Assembly (NCBI RefSeq): GCF_023008405.1
Contig: NZ_CP095376.1
Coordinates: 3,558,001-3,622,000, forward strand
Length of the DNA stretch: 64,000 bases
Reading direction: 5' to 3'
Source: Amycolatopsis sp. FBCC-B4732
GTDB lineage: Bacteria > Actinomycetota > Actinomycetes > Mycobacteriales > Pseudonocardiaceae
Shown: positions 63,086 to 64,000 of the stretch, piece after piece
Layout of the letters: the number at the start of each line of letters is the position of its first letter
Position numbering within the stretch: position 1 is the first letter of the stretch
Notes under the pieces: model-generated
Told to the model about the DNA's origin: nothing
The model's input: only the letters and a program-made list of their open reading frames with translations
The model's database searches: none
Position numbers and translations under genes: made by a program

Positions 63086-64000
63086 ATGGCCGTCACCGCA
63101 CTGCTCGGGCTGCCCCGCACCCGGGGCCGCCTCCCGCTGGTCGCCGCCCAGGGCGTGGACGCGCTCGGCACCGGCCTGTTCCTGCCGTTCGCCGTCGTCT
63201 ACTTCCACGCCGCCAAGGGACTTCCGCTGACGGCCGTCGGCGCGGCGCTCTCGCTCGCCGCGTTGCTCGCCCTGCCGGCCGGGCTCTGCGCGGGCCCGCT
63301 GGTGGACCGTTTCGGCCCGCGGCGGGTGGTCGTCGCGGCCAACCTGCTGCGGGTGCTCACCTTCACCGGGTACGTCTTCGCCGGGTCGCCGCCGGTCCTG
63401 GTGGTGCTGGCGGCGCTGACGTTCTGGGGCGAAGGCCTGTTCTGGCCCGCGTCCGGTGCGCTGGTGGCGCAGGTGGCCGACGACGGGCAGCGCGCCCGCT
63501 GGTACGCGATGGAGCGCACGCTGCGCAACGTCGGGATCGGCCTCGGCGGGCTTGCCGGCAGCGTGCTCGTCGTGGTGGGCGGCTACGCGGCGATCGTCGT
63601 GCTCAACGCCGTGAGCTTCCTCGTCGCCGCCGTGCTCGTGGCGACCTGGCGGGGCCGGGCGGGCGAAGCCCCGGCGCGGACCACCGCGCCGCGCGGGGGT
63701 TACCGGGCCGTGCTCGCCGACCGCGCGTTCCGCCGCGTGCTGGTGACCGTCTTCGTCTTCGCGTTGTGCGACCTGGCTTTGACGGTGCTGCTGAGCGCGT
63801 ACGTGCTCGACGCGCTGCGGTTGCCGGCGTGGCAGCCCGGTGTGCTGTTCGCCCTCAACACGGTGCTGGTGGTGCTCGCGCAGACGGTCGTGGCCGGGCG
63901 GGTGGAGCGGTTCCGCCGGGGGCGGACGCTGCAGGTCGCGGCCGTGGTGTGGGCCGGGGCGTTCCTGCTCTACGCGGCCGTGCCGCTGGTGACGGCGCTG
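63086..64000 (+). CDS. MFS transporter, probable RiPP exporter (C-terminus off window)
   Basis: 305 codons visible, no stop. Eight or more membrane spans; the MFS loop motif appears as GPLVDRFGPRRVVVAANLLR, with GEGLFWPASGALVAQVADDG and RNVGIGLGGLAGSVL after it, like drug-efflux members. It starts 10 bp after the YcaO gene, so it is in the same transcript and probably exports the modified product and gives self-protection. Function by position only. Confidence 0.9.
   Translation, partial: MAVTALLGLPRTRGRLPLVAAQGVDALGTGLFLPFAVVYFHAAKGLPLTAVGAALSLAALLALPAGLCAGPLVDRFGPRRVVVAANLLRVLTFTGYVFAGSPPVLVVLAALTFWGEGLFWPASGALVAQVADDGQRARWYAMERTLRNVGIGLGGLAGSVLVVVGGYAAIVVLNAVSFLVAAVLVATWRGRAGEAPARTTAPRGGYRAVLADRAFRRVLVTVFVFALCDLALTVLLSAYVLDALRLPAWQPGVLFALNTVLVVLAQTVVAGRVERFRRGRTLQVAAVVWAGAFLLYAAVPLVTAL

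Overview
The window is very GC-rich, with strong G/C bias at third codon positions. It has few non-coding gaps, many ATGA/GTGA stop-start overlaps, many secreted carbohydrate-active enzymes and many LacI/IclR regulators. This points to a mycelial actinomycete, most likely Pseudonocardiaceae and plausibly Amycolatopsis. That assignment is inference from gene content, not from a marker gene. I see no tRNA, rRNA, CRISPR array, transposase or integrase.

Layout. 0-5.2 kb: glycerol uptake (glpF, a partial glpK, an IclR regulator and a second glycerol kinase carrying a C-terminal hemerythrin-like domain). 5.2-8.6 kb: one large membrane-anchored TPR/P-loop ATPase. 8.7-11.9 kb: a LacI-type sensor domain without a DNA-binding domain, a secreted DUF1996 protein and a GH12 endoglucanase. 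12.0-28.05 kb: an eleven-gene L-arabinose operon on the minus strand, consisting of a YtfQRT/YjfF-type ABC importer, a secreted LamG-GH51 arabinofuranosidase, araB, araD, araA and a second ChvE/GguAB-type ABC importer, closed by a 19-bp-stem terminator. A LacI repressor gene precedes it. 29.4-31.3 kb: a VanJ-like phosphoesterase and a D-Ala-D-Ala carboxypeptidase. 31.3-32.0 kb: non-coding DNA with a dispersed palindromic repeat family. 32-37.1 kb: GH16 glucanase, a small secreted protein, a Tat-exported phospholipase C and a CBM2 beta-helix protein. 37.1-45.2 kb: a 45-residue membrane peptide, an SDR, a LysE exporter, an unknown membrane protein, a 1363-residue GH35 beta-galactosidase and its LacI regulator. 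45.3-49.2 kb: a TauE/SafE permease with a tandem-repeat insert, a Cys-containing HTH regulator, folE and a ferredoxin reductase. 49.2-53.9 kb: a DosR/DosS-like two-component system, a PPOX-type protein with a possible DosR box, a SigD/ShbA-like sigma factor and a P-loop kinase. 53.8-58.6 kb: a small catabolic cluster (MFS, IclR, class III CoA-transferase, HMG-CoA-lyase family) in which two genes look damaged. 58.7-60.4 kb: a second DUF1996 gene. 60.5-64 kb: a candidate RiPP cluster of a 44-residue precursor with five perfect VVHNRA repeats, a fused YcaO cyclodehydratase-type enzyme and an MFS transporter running off the window.

How the parts fit. Four near-identical 14-bp palindromes (consensus TGTTAGCGNTAACA) lie upstream of the arabinose operon, its LacI gene, the GH35 beta-galactosidase and the HTH-less LacI protein. 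The two full LacI proteins have the same predicted recognition helix, so plant-polysaccharide use here looks like a local, cross-talking regulon. The most likely undescribed system is the VVHNRA-repeat RiPP locus: its repeats contain no Cys, Ser or Thr, so standard azoline chemistry cannot act within them.
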